DNA of 64,000 nucleotides from contig JAEUPB010000104.1 of assembly GCA_016789955.1 (NCBI GenBank), positions 60,208 to 124,207 of the forward strand, written 5' to 3'. The notes below the pieces were generated by a model. It had not been told where the DNA came from and searched no databases. It saw nothing but the letters and a program-made list of their open reading frames with translations. Source of the stretch: Rubrivivax sp. Lineage in GTDB: Bacteria; Pseudomonadota; Gammaproteobacteria; Burkholderiales; Burkholderiaceae_C. Positions 1 to 8,793 of the stretch are shown piece by piece; position 1 is the first letter of the stretch, and the number at the start of each line of letters is the position of its first letter. Both the position numbers and the translations under genes were made by a program.

Positions 1-552
1 GGGCTTGGGCCACTGGTAGGACACGAAGCCCTGGCCGTCGCGCTGCACGGTCTCGACGAAGGCCTTGAACAGGCGCAGCCCGTTGGGGTCCTTCATGTCG
101 CCGACGTCCTTGCCGTCGAGCTCGGGCTTGATCGGGTGCATCACGACACGCGGCTGCATGTCGTTGATCCAGAAGTATTCGCGCGTGTCGTAGCGCAGGC
201 CGGAGATGGCCTTGCGCGCCAGGTTCTGCGCCTGCGTGCGGTCGATCGTGCCGGCGGCCTCCAGGCCGTGCGCCCACACCAGCAGCCCGTGCGCGACCTC
301 GACCTGCTGGCGCACCTGGTCCTTGCGCGCCTGCATCGCCCGCTCGCCCTCGGCCCACAGGCCCTGGGCGATCAGCCCCACCAACGGCACCACGAAGGCC
401 AGCGAGACGATCAGCGCCTTGGTGGCGAAGCGCAGCCGGCGGAACAGCCGCACGCCGGGCGCCCAGACGCCGTGGTACCGGAAGAAGCCCTCCAGTGGGG
501 CGGCACGATCGGTGGCGGTCGCGCCGGGCGTCCCGGCAAGGGCAGTCGACAT
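1..552 (-). CDS. Methyl-accepting chemotaxis protein, N-terminal part (cut by window edge)
   Basis: This is the first 184 codons of an inner-membrane chemoreceptor; the HAMP and signalling domains lie beyond the window. About 40 hydrophilic residues come first, then a membrane segment (ALIVSLAFVVPLVGLIAQGL), then a periplasmic single-Cache sensor domain with the family's typical YDTREYFWINDMQPRVVMHP stretch and a following VGDMKDPNG loop. Such receptors sense small molecules and signal to CheA/CheW; the ligand cannot be read from sequence. The ATG at 552 was chosen because the membrane segment then sits where the family has it. No partner chemotaxis gene is visible. The family call is firm; the rest of the gene is missing. 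Confidence 0.88.
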   Translation of the reverse strand, partial: MSTALAGTPGATATDRAAPLEGFFRYHGVWAPGVRLFRRLRFATKALIVSLAFVVPLVGLIAQGLWAEGERAMQARKDQVRQQVEVAHGLLVWAHGLEAAGTIDRTQAQNLARKAISGLRYDTREYFWINDMQPRVVMHPIKPELDGKDVGDMKDPNGLRLFKAFVETVQRDGQGFVSYQWPKP

Positions 553-615
553 GGGTACTTCCGGATACGGCAACACCCGGATATCGGCCGCAGAGGGGCA
601 GGCTTGAGCGGGCCG

Positions 616-1662
616 TCAGGCCCTGGCGCGGCCCTCGTACCAGGGCTTCGTGCGATTGACCACGTGCACGACGAGCAGCATCACCGGCACCTCGATCAGT
701 ACGCCCACCACGGTGGCGAGTGCCGCGCCCGACTCGAACCCGAACAGGCTGATCGCCGCAGCCACGGCCAGCTCGAAGAAGTTGCTCGCGCCGATCAGCG
801 CCGACGGGCAGGCGACACTGTGCGACTCGCCGAGCCGGCGGTTCAGCCAGTAGGCCAGCGCCGAGTTGAAGAACACCTGGATCAGGATCGGCACCGCCAG
901 CATCGCGATCACCAGCGGCTGCTCCAGGATCGCTTCGCCCTGGAAGGCGAACAGCAGCACCAGTGTGGCCAGCAGCGCCGCGATCGACCACGGCCCGATC
1001 TTCGCCAGCATGGCCTCGAAGGCGGCCTGACCCCGGGCCAGCAGCGCCTTGCGCCAGGCCTGTGCGATCAGCACAGGGATCACGATGTAGAGCACCACCG
1101 AGGTCAGCAGCGTGTCCCACGGCACGGTGATCGACGACAGGCCCAGCAGCAGCGCGACGATGGGCGCGAAGGCGAACACCATGATGGTGTCATTCAACGC
1201 CACCTGGCTGAGCGTGAAGAGCGGATGCCCCTGGGTCAGCCGGCTCCACACGAACACCATCGCCGTGCAGGGCGCCGCGGCCAGCAGGATCAAACCGGCC
1301 ACGTAGCTGTCGAGCTGTTCGACCGGCAGGTACGGTGCGAACACATGGCGGATGAAGATCCAGCCCAGCAGCGCCATCGAGAAGGGCTTGACCGCCCAGT
1401 TGACGAACAGAGTGACGCCGATGCCGCGCCAGTGCTGCTTCACCTGATGCAATGCGCCGAAGTCGACCTTCAGCAGCATCGGGATGATCATCACCCAGAT
1501 CAGCAGGCCCACGGGCACGTTGACCTGCGCGACCTCCATGCGGCCGACGGCCTGGAACGGGCCGGGCAGCAGCCGGCCGAGCGCGATGCCCACAACGATG
1601 CACAGGAACACCCACACGGTGAGGTAGCGCTCGAAGATGCTCATCGGGGCCGGAGTCGTCAT
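616..1662 (-). CDS. arsB: ACR3-family arsenite efflux permease
   Basis: A 348-residue inner-membrane carrier that exports arsenite. It has about ten hydrophobic segments and the ACR3 hallmark APCTAMVFVWS, whose cysteine is the conserved functional residue in this family, plus the family opening FERYLTVWVFLCIVVGIALG. Length is normal for ACR3 (about 350). It is divergent from arsR, 69 bases away, and the operator in that gap probably controls both directions. No arsenate reductase gene is seen nearby, so entering arsenate would have to be reduced by an enzyme encoded elsewhere. The name acr3 would be equally correct. Confidence 0.93.
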   Translation of the reverse strand: MTTPAPMSIFERYLTVWVFLCIVVGIALGRLLPGPFQAVGRMEVAQVNVPVGLLIWVMIIPMLLKVDFGALHQVKQHWRGIGVTLFVNWAVKPFSMALLGWIFIRHVFAPYLPVEQLDSYVAGLILLAAAPCTAMVFVWSRLTQGHPLFTLSQVALNDTIMVFAFAPIVALLLGLSSITVPWDTLLTSVVLYIVIPVLIAQAWRKALLARGQAAFEAMLAKIGPWSIAALLATLVLLFAFQGEAILEQPLVIAMLAVPILIQVFFNSALAYWLNRRLGESHSVACPSALIGASNFFELAVAAAISLFGFESGAALATVVGVLIEVPVMLLVVHVVNRTKPWYEGRARA

Positions 1663-1694
1663 GGCGGGAGGCGGAGTTGGGGATGGGCGGGGTG

Positions 1695-1728
1695 TTGACG
1701 GATCCAGTTTACTTCAAGTATTCTTGAA
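1695..1728 (+). promoter_or_regulatory. arsR promoter with ArsR operator
   Basis: A -35-like TTGACG (1695-1700) is followed after 18 bases by TATTCT (1719-1724). A perfect dyad TTCAAG-tatt-CTTGAA (1713-1728) covers the -10, and it has the TTCAA/TTGAA core typical of ArsR operators. The arsR start codon at 1732 lies about 8 bases after the -10 and has no Shine-Dalgarno sequence, so the arsR mRNA may be leaderless. Repressor bound here would block arsR and probably the divergent efflux gene. Confidence 0.7.
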
Positions 1729-1731
1729 TTC

Positions 1732-2061
1732 ATGGATCAATCTCTCGCCGTTCTATCGCTGGCCGCGCTGGCCCATCCCGTCCGGCTCGAGGCCTTCCGC
1801 GCGCTGGTGGTGGCCGGGCGCGACGGGCTGGCGCAGAAGGCCCTGGCAGAAGCCGTCGGGGTCGGGCCGACCAACCTCGCCTTCCACCTGAAGGAGCTGT
1901 CGGCCGCGGGCCTCGTCACGCAGGCCCAGGTCGGCCGATTCGTCATGTACCGGGCGGCCTACGAGCGCATGAACGAGTTGCTCGGCTACCTCACCGAAAG
2001 CTGCTGCGCCGGCCCTGGCCAGGTGGCTGCAGCGCGCACCTCCGACGCCTGCGGGTGCTGA
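1732..2061 (+). CDS. arsR: ArsR-family arsenic-responsive repressor
   Basis: A 109-residue winged-helix repressor. The helix-turn-helix runs through residues 35-60 (LAEAVGVGPTNLAFHLKELS). The classical ELCVCDL metal site of E. coli-type ArsR is absent. Cysteines instead cluster at the C-terminus (SCC at about 86-88 and ACGC at the very end), as in variants that bind As(III) through C-terminal cysteines. That placement of the sensor site is inference. The start at 1732 lacks an SD and sits almost at the predicted transcription start. The stop is 44 bases before the next gene of the operon. Confidence 0.9.
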   Translation: MDQSLAVLSLAALAHPVRLEAFRALVVAGRDGLAQKALAEAVGVGPTNLAFHLKELSAAGLVTQAQVGRFVMYRAAYERMNELLGYLTESCCAGPGQVAAARTSDACGC

Positions 2062-2105
2062 ACGCCGCACCGCAGGCCCTCCACACCACTCCCCCGAGGA
2101 ACCCC

Positions 2106-4052
2106 ATGTCCAAGATCTCCCTGCGCCAGGCTCATCCGACCGACTGGCCTGCCGTCGAGGCGTTGCTGAAGGCCCACCAGTTGCCGCTGGCGGGTGCACG
2201 CGAGCATCTGTCCACCTTCGTGATCGCCGAGGCGGGGCGCGAGATCGTCGGCTGCGCCGGTGCCGAGCCGCGCGGCGATGTCGCGCTGCTGCGCTCGGTC
2301 GCGGTGGCACCGGGGCTGCTGCGCCAGGGCATCGGCGGCCAGATGGTGGCGCTGGTGCTGCAGGAGGCCCGGCGGCGCGGTTTCCGGGCGGTCTACCTGC
2401 TGACCGCCACGGGGAGGGACTACTTCCTGCGCCAGGGCTTCGTGCTCGCCGACCGCGCGGCGGCACCGCAGGCCCTGCGGTCGTCGGCCGAGTTCCAGGG
2501 CGCCTGCCCGGCCGATGCCGACCTGATGGTGCTGGCCTTCCGGCAGCACGAGACCGTCACCCTGGAAGGCCTGCCCGTGGCGGTGCTCGGTGCTGGCCCG
2601 GTCGGCCTGGCGGCTGCCGCGAAGCTGATCGAACGTGGCCTGCCGTTCTTCATCCTCGAGGCGGCGCCGACCGTCGGCGCGAACCTCGTGGACTACGGAC
2701 ATGTGCGCCTCTTCTCCCCATGGCGCTGGGACATCGACCCGACGATGGCGCAGTTGCTGGAGCCCACCGGCTGGCGCGCACCCGATCCTGATCGCATCCC
2801 GCTGGCCGCCGAGGTGGTCGAGCGCGTGCTCGAACCGTTCGCGCGGCTGCCGCAAGTGGCGTCGGCCCTGCACCTGGGCACGCGTGTGGTCGCGGTCAGC
2901 CGCGAGGGCTGCGACAAGGTGAAGAGCGCCGGCCGCGAGCAGTCGCCGTTCGTGATCCGCGCCGTGCGCGGCGCCGAGACCTTCGAGCTGAAGGCCCGCG
3001 CGGTGATCGACTCGACGGGCACCTGGACCCACCCGAACCCGCTGGGCGCCAGCGGGCTGCCCGCCGTCGGCGAGCCCGAGGCGGCGGCCCGAATCGCCTA
3101 CGGCATCCCGGACGTGCTCGGATCCGCACGCAGCCGCTACGCCGGCAAGCGCACGCTGGTGGTCGGCGCCGGCCACTCGGCCGCCAACGCGCTGCTCGCC
3201 CTGGCCGAGCTGGCGCAGCAGGCGCCCGGCACGCGGCTGGTGTGGTCGGTGCGCTCGCCGTCGCTGGCGCGCGTGTTCGGCGGCGGCGATGCCGATGCGC
3301 TGCCGGCGCGCGGGGCGCTCGGCACGTCACTGCGCCACCTGCGCGACACCGGCGGGCTGGAGTTCCACGCCGGCCTGCGCATCGCCCGCATCGACGAGGT
3401 CGACGGCCGCCTGCGCGTGCATGGCGTCGACGCCGAGGGCCGCGAGCGGTCCATCGAAGGGCTCGACGAGATCATCTGCGCCACCGGCCAGCGGCCCGAC
3501 CTGTCGCTGACCCGCGAGCTGCGCGTCAAGCTCGACCCGTGGCTGGAGTCGAACGAGGCCCTCGGCCCGCTGATCGACCCCAACCTGCACAGCTGCGGCA
3601 CGGTGCGCCCGCACGGGCACCGCGAGCTTGGGCATCCCGAACCGGGGCTCTACACGGTGGGCGTCAAGAGCTATGGCCGCGCGCCCACGTTCCTGATGGC
3701 CACCGGCTTCGAGCAGGTGCGATCGGTCGTCGCGGCGATCGCGGGTGACCTCGCCGCGGCCGACCGCGTGGAACTCGATCTGCCCGAGACCGGCGTGTGC
3801 AGTGCGAGCGGCAGCGCCACCGAGGGCATTGCGGACGCATCCGCCGGCTGCGGCGCCGGCGGCTGTGGCCTGCCGAAGCCCGCCGCGCAGCCGAAGGCCA
3901 CCTCGTGCTGCGGTGGCCCGGCCCGGGCCGACGCATCGGCCTGCTGCGCACTCGACGAGCAGAAGAAGGCGGCGGGCGAAACCGGCTGCGGCTGCGGCAC
4001 GACGAAGCAGCCCGCGGCCGAGCCTGCACGCACCGCATCCACCTGCTGCTGA
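2106..4052 (+). CDS. Fused ArsN2-like acetyltransferase / FAD-NAD(P) oxidoreductase with Cys-rich tail
   Basis: A 648-residue three-part protein in the ars operon. Residues 1-150 are a GNAT acetyltransferase resembling ArsN2 (acetyl-CoA motif around RSVAVAPGLLRQGIGGQM). Residues about 155-560 are a flavin monooxygenase-like oxidoreductase with an FAD motif VLGAGPVGLAAA (about 159), an NAD(P) motif VVGAGHSAAN (about 351) and ICATGQRP (about 456). The last 84 residues contain eleven cysteines, with CC, CGCG and a terminal CC, and look able to bind thiophilic metal. ATG 2106 was chosen over an in-frame start at 2055 because GAGGA lies just upstream. The MFS gene start overlaps its stop by one base. 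The substrate is unknown; modification of an organoarsenical is a reasonable guess. Confidence 0.82.
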   Translation: MSKISLRQAHPTDWPAVEALLKAHQLPLAGAREHLSTFVIAEAGREIVGCAGAEPRGDVALLRSVAVAPGLLRQGIGGQMVALVLQEARRRGFRAVYLLTATGRDYFLRQGFVLADRAAAPQALRSSAEFQGACPADADLMVLAFRQHETVTLEGLPVAVLGAGPVGLAAAAKLIERGLPFFILEAAPTVGANLVDYGHVRLFSPWRWDIDPTMAQLLEPTGWRAPDPDRIPLAAEVVERVLEPFARLPQVASALHLGTRVVAVSREGCDKVKSAGREQSPFVIRAVRGAETFELKARAVIDSTGTWTHPNPLGASGLPAVGEPEAAARIAYGIPDVLGSARSRYAGKRTLVVGAGHSAANALLALAELAQQAPGTRLVWSVRSPSLARVFGGGDADALPARGALGTSLRHLRDTGGLEFHAGLRIARIDEVDGRLRVHGVDAEGRERSIEGLDEIICATGQRPDLSLTRELRVKLDPWLESNEALGPLIDPNLHSCGTVRPHGHRELGHPEPGLYTVGVKSYGRAPTFLMATGFEQVRSVVAAIAGDLAAADRVELDLPETGVCSASGSATEGIADASAGCGAGGCGLPKPAAQPKATSCCGGPARADASACCALDEQKKAAGETGCGCGTTKQPAAEPARTASTCC

Positions 4053-5233
4053 TGCCGGGTGCGCGGGCCGGCACGGTCGCGAGCCTGGGCACGGCGCAGA
4101 CGCTGGCCTGGGCCTCGACCTACTACCTGCCGGCGATCCTGGCCGCGCCGATGGCGCGCGACCTGGGCACGACGGTGCCCACCGTGTTCGCGGCCTTCAG
4201 CGTTGCGCTGATCGTCTCGGCGCTGATCGGCCCGCGGTCGGGCGCCGCCATCGACCGGCTCGGCGGCCGGCCGGTGCTGATGGTCACCAGCCTGCTCTTC
4301 GCGCTCGGCCTGGCCGCGCTCGGCATGGCGCAGGGCCTCGCGGGGCTCTTCGCGGCCTGGATCGTGATCGGGATCGGCATGGGCAGCGGGCTGTACGAGT
4401 CGGCCTTCGCGGCCCTGGTGCGGCTGCACGGCAAGGACGCCCGCACGAGCATCACCGGCATCACGCTGTTCGCCGGCTTCGCGAGCACGGTGGGCTGGCC
4501 GCTGTCGGCCTGGCTCGAGAGCCGCTACGGCTGGCGCGACACCTGCTACGCGTGGGCGGTGCTGCACGTGTTGGTCGGGCTGCCGCTGAACGCGCTCCTG
4601 CCGCGCGCTGCCCCTGCGGTGCCACCGGTCGACGCCGGTGCCGCCGCGACGGCCGCTGCGTCGGCGCCCGACGAACCGCTGCCGACGCTGCGCGCGACGC
4701 TCGTGCTCTCGTTCGTGTTCGCGGCGACGTGGTTCATCTCCACGTCGATGGCGGCGCACCTGCCGCGGCTGATGGAGGCCGCTGGCGCCACCGCGGCCAC
4801 GGCGATCCTCGTCGGCAGCCTGATCGGGCCGGCGCAGGTGGGCGCGCGCGTGCTCGAGTTCGGCTGGCTGCGCAAGGTGCACCCGTTGCTGTCGGCGCGG
4901 CTGGCCGCGGCGCTGCACCCGCTGGGTGCCGCCGCGCTGCTCGCCGGTGGCGCCACCTGGGCGCCGGTGTTCGGCGTGCTGCACGGGGCCGGCAACGGCA
5001 TCCTCACCATCGCCAAGGGCACGCTGCCGCTGGTGGTGTTCGGCCCGCGCGGCTACGGCCACAGGCAGGGCCTGCTGATGGTGCCGGCGCGCGTGGCCCA
5101 GGCAGGCGCACCGTGGCTCTTCGGCGTGGCGCTGGATCGCTGGGGCGCGGGTGCGCTGCTGCTGTCGGCGACGATCGGTGCGAGCGCCTGGCTGGCGCTG
5201 CTGCTGTTGCCGCGGCCTGCGCCGTCGCGCTGA
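4052..5233 (+). CDS. MFS transporter of the ars operon
   Basis: A 393-residue major facilitator with about twelve hydrophobic segments. The loop between segments 2 and 3 carries DRLGGRPVLM, the MFS signature. The ATG overlaps the TGA of the flavoprotein gene (TGATG), so translation is probably coupled and this exporter likely handles the product of that enzyme. It is not an ACR3 or ArsJ relative by eye, and ArsK-like arsenic MFS proteins remain possible. Inner-membrane location follows from the family; the arsenic link rests on gene position only. Confidence 0.8.
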   Translation: MPGARAGTVASLGTAQTLAWASTYYLPAILAAPMARDLGTTVPTVFAAFSVALIVSALIGPRSGAAIDRLGGRPVLMVTSLLFALGLAALGMAQGLAGLFAAWIVIGIGMGSGLYESAFAALVRLHGKDARTSITGITLFAGFASTVGWPLSAWLESRYGWRDTCYAWAVLHVLVGLPLNALLPRAAPAVPPVDAGAAATAAASAPDEPLPTLRATLVLSFVFAATWFISTSMAAHLPRLMEAAGATAATAILVGSLIGPAQVGARVLEFGWLRKVHPLLSARLAAALHPLGAAALLAGGATWAPVFGVLHGAGNGILTIAKGTLPLVVFGPRGYGHRQGLLMVPARVAQAGAPWLFGVALDRWGAGALLLSATIGASAWLALLLLPRPAPSR

Positions 5234-5254
5234 GCGGTGGCCGGCCGCACCCGG

Positions 5255-5557
5255 TCAGCCGCCGCCGCGCTGGATCACGAGGTCATAGCGCTGCATGAAC
5301 GCGCTGCGCGCATCGGCGTCGGTGTCGATGAAGCGGTACGTCACCTGCAACCGCGGCAGCCGCGCCAGGGCGATGCGGCGCTCGGGCAGCACCTCCCAGT
5401 GCAGGTGCAGGCGGCCTGAGCCGATCGTGATCACGGCGTCGGGCCCGCTGGTCACCAGCGGGTGCGCACCGGTGGCCTGCGGCAGCGTGGCGAGCCAGTC
5501 GGCCTCGGTGATGCCGTGTTCGCGCTCGAAGGTGGCGGGCACGTCGCGGGGGAACAT
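5255..5557 (-). CDS. Small conserved-type hypothetical protein
   Basis: A 100-residue protein of unknown function, without a signal peptide or membrane segment. It contains the phrases ATFEREHGITEADWLATLP and RLHLHWEVLPERRIALARLP, which read as a compact folded domain rather than random sequence. It lies 24 bases downstream of the LysR gene on the same strand and could be co-transcribed with it. It converges on the ars operon. I do not recognise the family. Confidence 0.55.
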   Translation of the reverse strand: MFPRDVPATFEREHGITEADWLATLPQATGAHPLVTSGPDAVITIGSGRLHLHWEVLPERRIALARLPRLQVTYRFIDTDADARSAFMQRYDLVIQRGGG

Positions 5558-5581
5558 GGATGCGTCTGCGAGAGGGTCGGT

Positions 5582-6517
5582 TCAACGGCGCGCGGCGGGG
5601 CGGCGCGGCCGCGTCTCGCGCCGCGCCACTTGCTGCAGGTGGTCGGCGAGCAGCCGAGCCGCGGCCGAGACCCGCGGCTCGGCGCGAGAGACGATGACGA
5701 AGCGCCGCTCGGCCCATGGTTCGGCCAGCGGTACGAACGCGAGTCGGCCGGCACCGCCGTGCGGCACCGCGGCCTCGAGTGGCAGGATCGCCAGGCCGAG
5801 GCCCGCGCCGACGAGCCGGCAGGCGGCGTCGAGTTGCGACACCTGCATGCGGTGCGTCGGCACGCGCCCGACCAGCGCGGCCTGGCGCCGCAGCAGCTGG
5901 TCCATCTGCCCACCGGGGCCGATGTTGATCGACGGTTGGTCCAGCGTGTCTTCGTGGCGCAACGAGGCGCGGCGCGCCAGCGGATGGTCCGGTGCCATCG
6001 CCACGCACAGGCGGTCGCTGCGGTAGGGCCGCGCGTGCAGGCCGGAGAGGTCGTTCACGCGGTCCCACAGCACGCCCAGGTCGGCATTGCCCTCGCGCAC
6101 GCCGCGCACGATCTCCGGGCTCATGCGCTCGTCCAGGCTGATCTGCAGCCCGGGGTGCTCGCGGCCGAACGCACCCACGTCGTCGGGCAGCCGCTCGGCC
6201 AGCACCGAAGGGCTGGCGAGCACGCGCACGCTGCCCTGCACGCCGCGGCTGTAGGCGCTGAGTTCAACGCGCAGCAGGTCCAGCCCGGACAGCACCTCGC
6301 GAGCCCGCACCAGCAGAGCCTCGCCCGCGGCGGTGGGCTCCACGCCGCGGCGGTGGCGCACCAGCAGCGGCACGCCCACCTCGGCCTCCAGCGCCGCCAA
6401 CCGCTTGCTCAGCGCCGAGGGCACGAGGCACTCGCGCGCCGCAGCGCGCGCGATGTTTCCTTCCTCGCAGACGGCGACGTAGTGCTGCAGCGAAACGGGA
6501 TCGAGCGGCCTGGGCAT
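5582..6517 (-). CDS. LysR-family transcriptional regulator
   Basis: A 311-residue regulator with the N-terminal winged helix of the LysR family (GNIARAAARECLVPSALSKR, about residues 20-39) and a periplasmic-binding-protein-like effector domain. It is divergent from the lyase/CoA-transferase/aconitase operon, with 75 bases between the start codons, so it most likely controls that operon and itself. The inducer is unknown; by context it may be a dicarboxylate or its CoA ester. Two dyads in the shared gap are candidate binding sites. Confidence 0.88.
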   Translation of the reverse strand: MPRPLDPVSLQHYVAVCEEGNIARAAARECLVPSALSKRLAALEAEVGVPLLVRHRRGVEPTAAGEALLVRAREVLSGLDLLRVELSAYSRGVQGSVRVLASPSVLAERLPDDVGAFGREHPGLQISLDERMSPEIVRGVREGNADLGVLWDRVNDLSGLHARPYRSDRLCVAMAPDHPLARRASLRHEDTLDQPSINIGPGGQMDQLLRRQAALVGRVPTHRMQVSQLDAACRLVGAGLGLAILPLEAAVPHGGAGRLAFVPLAEPWAERRFVIVSRAEPRVSAAARLLADHLQQVARRETRPRRPAARR

Positions 6518-6519
6518 GA

Positions 6520-6553
6520 CGTTCCGGATTGGAACGCAGGCGTTGAAAAACGC
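6520..6553. promoter_or_regulatory. Two dyads in the LysR/HMGL-like divergent gap
   Basis: CGTTCC-ggatt-GGAACG (6520-6536) and GCGTT-gaaa-AACGC (6540-6553) are perfect short inverted repeats in the 75-base gap between the divergent LysR gene and the lyase gene. Their spacing is compatible with LysR-type recognition and activation sites. The assignment is inference from position and symmetry. Confidence 0.45.
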
Positions 6554-6592
6554 TCATCCGTGTTCACCACAGGTCACGCCTACAGTCGCGCC

Positions 6593-7528
6593 ATGAATCA
6601 CGGCTCGACCCCCGTCACGATCCGCGACGTCGGCCTGCGCGACGGCCTGCAGATCCTCCCGCGCACGGTGCCCACGGCGCACAAGCTGCAGTGGCTGCGC
6701 GCGGCGCACGCCGCCGGGCTGCGCGAGATGGAGGTGGGCTCGTTCGTGCCGCCGGCGCGGCTGCCGCAGATGGCCGACACCGGCGAGGTGGTGGCCGCGG
6801 CGCTGGCGCTGCCCGGCCTCGTGGTCTCGGTGCTGGTGCCCAACCTGAAGGGCGCGCAGGCGGCCATCGCCTCGGGCGCGCACTCGATGCTGCTGCCGCT
6901 GTCGGCCAGCCACGCGCACAGCCTGGCCAACCTGCGCAAGACGCCCGACGAGGTGGTGGACGAGATCGCGCGCATCCGAGCGTTGCGCGACGCGTCGGGC
7001 TCGGCCTGCCGCATCGAGGTGGGCCTCAGCACGGCCTTCGGCTGCACGATCCAGGGCCGCGTCGACGAGGCCGAGGTGCTGCGCCTGGTGCGCGCGGCGC
7101 TGGCCGCCGGGGCCGAGCACGTCAGCCTGGCCGACACGGTGGGTTACGCCGATCCGCTGCACGTGCAGCTGCTGTTCGAACGCTGTCTCGACGCGGTGGG
7201 CGACCGGCTCTCGTGCGGCCACTTCCACGACACGCGCGGGCTGGGCCTGGCGAATGTGTACGCCGCGTGGCAGGCCGGCGTGCGCCGCTTCGACGCCTGC
7301 GTGGGCGGCATCGGCGGCTGCCCGCACGCACCGGGCGCCAGCGGCAATGTCGCCACCGAAGACGTGGCGTGGCTGTTCGCCGGCATGGGCGTTTCGACCG
7401 GGCTGGACGTCGATGCGCTGCTCGCGTTGCGCGAGGCGATCGGCCGCGACTGGCTGCCGGGCGAGGCGCTGCATGGCCACGTGTGGCGCGCCGGATTGCC
7501 GAAGACGCTGCGTGCGGAGCTGGCATGA
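6593..7528 (+). CDS. HMG-CoA lyase-like aldol-type lyase
   Basis: A 311-residue TIM-barrel lyase of the HMGL/DRE family. It starts with RDVGLRDGLQ (residues 9-18), carries the metal-site phrase HFHDTRGLG (about 209-217), and the HMG-CoA lyase loop GGIGGCPHAPGASGN (about 239-253) with its catalytic cysteine. The family cleaves 3-hydroxy-3-methylglutaryl-CoA to acetoacetate and acetyl-CoA; relatives cleave citramalyl-CoA or longer analogues. Its stop overlaps the start of the CoA-transferase gene (ATGA), so a CoA ester made by that transferase is the likely substrate. The exact acyl chain is not determined by sequence. Confidence 0.87.
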   Translation: MNHGSTPVTIRDVGLRDGLQILPRTVPTAHKLQWLRAAHAAGLREMEVGSFVPPARLPQMADTGEVVAAALALPGLVVSVLVPNLKGAQAAIASGAHSMLLPLSASHAHSLANLRKTPDEVVDEIARIRALRDASGSACRIEVGLSTAFGCTIQGRVDEAEVLRLVRAALAAGAEHVSLADTVGYADPLHVQLLFERCLDAVGDRLSCGHFHDTRGLGLANVYAAWQAGVRRFDACVGGIGGCPHAPGASGNVATEDVAWLFAGMGVSTGLDVDALLALREAIGRDWLPGEALHGHVWRAGLPKTLRAELA

Positions 7529-8739
7529 GCAGTCCCGCATCTCCGCAGCTGCCGGTGCCGCAGCCGCTGCGCGGCCTGCGCGTGGTGGAGTTCACCCACA
7601 TGGTGATGGGCCCGACCTGCGCGATGGTGCTGGCCGACCTGGGCGCGGAGGTGATCAAGGTCGAGCCGGTCGACGGCGAGGGCACGCGGCGGCTGCTGGG
7701 CGCGGGCGCCGGCTTCTTCCCGATGTTCAATCGCAACAAGAAGAGCATCGGCATCGAACTGAAGCAGCCCGACGGCGCGGCGGTGGCGCAGCGGCTGGCC
7801 CTCTCGGCCGACGTGGTGGTGGAGAACTTCAAGCCCGGCGTGCTGACGAAGTTCGGGCTCGACTACCCGAGCCTGGCTGCGCGCAACGAGCGGCTGATCT
7901 ACGTCAGCCACAAGGGCTTCCTGCCCGGACCCTACGAGCACCGCACGGCGCTGGACGAGGTGGTGCAGATGATGGGCGGCCTGGCCTACATGACCGGCCG
8001 CCCCGGCGACCCGCTGCGCGCGGGCAGCAGCGTCAACGACATCATGGGCGGCCTGTTCGGCGCCATCGGCACGCTGGGCGCGCTGATCCAGCGCGGCATC
8101 ACCGGGCGTGGCATGGAGGTGCAGTCGGCCCTCTACGAGAACAACGTGTTCCTGATGGGCCAGCACATGCTGCAGTTCGCGGTGACCGGCCGCCATCCGC
8201 AGCCGATGCCCGCGCGCGACAACCCCTGGGCCGTGTACGACGTGTTCACCGTGAAGGACGGCGAGCAGATCTTCCTGGCCGCGGTGAGCGACGCGCAGTG
8301 GCGCACCTTCTGCGACGTGCTGGGCTACGCCGACCTGAAGGCCGACCCGGCGCTGGCCACCAACAACGATCGCGTGCGCGCCCGGCCGCAACTGCTGGCC
8401 ACGCTGCGCGAGCGGCTCGCGCACCGCGGTGCAGACGAGCTGGCCGCCACCTTCGAGCGCGCCGGGTTGCCGTTCGCACCGATCCGGCGGCCCGAGGACC
8501 TGTACGACGACCCGCACCTGCAGGCCACCGGCGGCCTCGCCGACGTCGAGCTGCCGGACGGCGAGAAGGCTGGGCAGACGGTGAAGACGACGCTGTTCCC
8601 GATCACGATGGACGGCTGCCGCTTGCCGGTGCGGCTGCAGCCGCCGCGCCTGGGCGCGCACACGGCCGGGCTGCTCGCCGGCCTGGGCTACACCGGTGAC
8701 GAGATCGAAGCGCTGCGCGAGCGCACGATCGTGGCCTGA
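7525..8739 (+). CDS. Family III CoA transferase (CaiB/BaiF)
   Basis: A 404-residue class III CoA transferase. It opens with LRGLRVVEFTHMVMGPTCAM, and SSVNDIMGG places the expected catalytic aspartate at about residue 172. Family members move CoA from succinyl-CoA or acetyl-CoA to a carboxylic acid. The ATG overlaps the lyase stop by four bases, which argues that this enzyme activates the acid that the lyase then cleaves. A hydroxy-dicarboxylate such as 3-hydroxy-3-methylglutarate or citramalate fits that arrangement, but this is inference. Length is normal for the family. Confidence 0.88.
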   Translation: MSSPASPQLPVPQPLRGLRVVEFTHMVMGPTCAMVLADLGAEVIKVEPVDGEGTRRLLGAGAGFFPMFNRNKKSIGIELKQPDGAAVAQRLALSADVVVENFKPGVLTKFGLDYPSLAARNERLIYVSHKGFLPGPYEHRTALDEVVQMMGGLAYMTGRPGDPLRAGSSVNDIMGGLFGAIGTLGALIQRGITGRGMEVQSALYENNVFLMGQHMLQFAVTGRHPQPMPARDNPWAVYDVFTVKDGEQIFLAAVSDAQWRTFCDVLGYADLKADPALATNNDRVRARPQLLATLRERLAHRGADELAATFERAGLPFAPIRRPEDLYDDPHLQATGGLADVELPDGEKAGQTVKTTLFPITMDGCRLPVRLQPPRLGAHTAGLLAGLGYTGDEIEALRERTIVA

Positions 8740-8793
8740 CTCGACCGCGATGATCCCCATGACCTCCCGACCCCAACGACACGGAGACACCCC

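Noticed and set aside
3671-5062. A 463-codon frame on the minus strand across the flavoprotein tail and MFS genes
   Set aside because: R/Q/H-rich shadow frame with no recognisable motif, antisense to two coupled genes.
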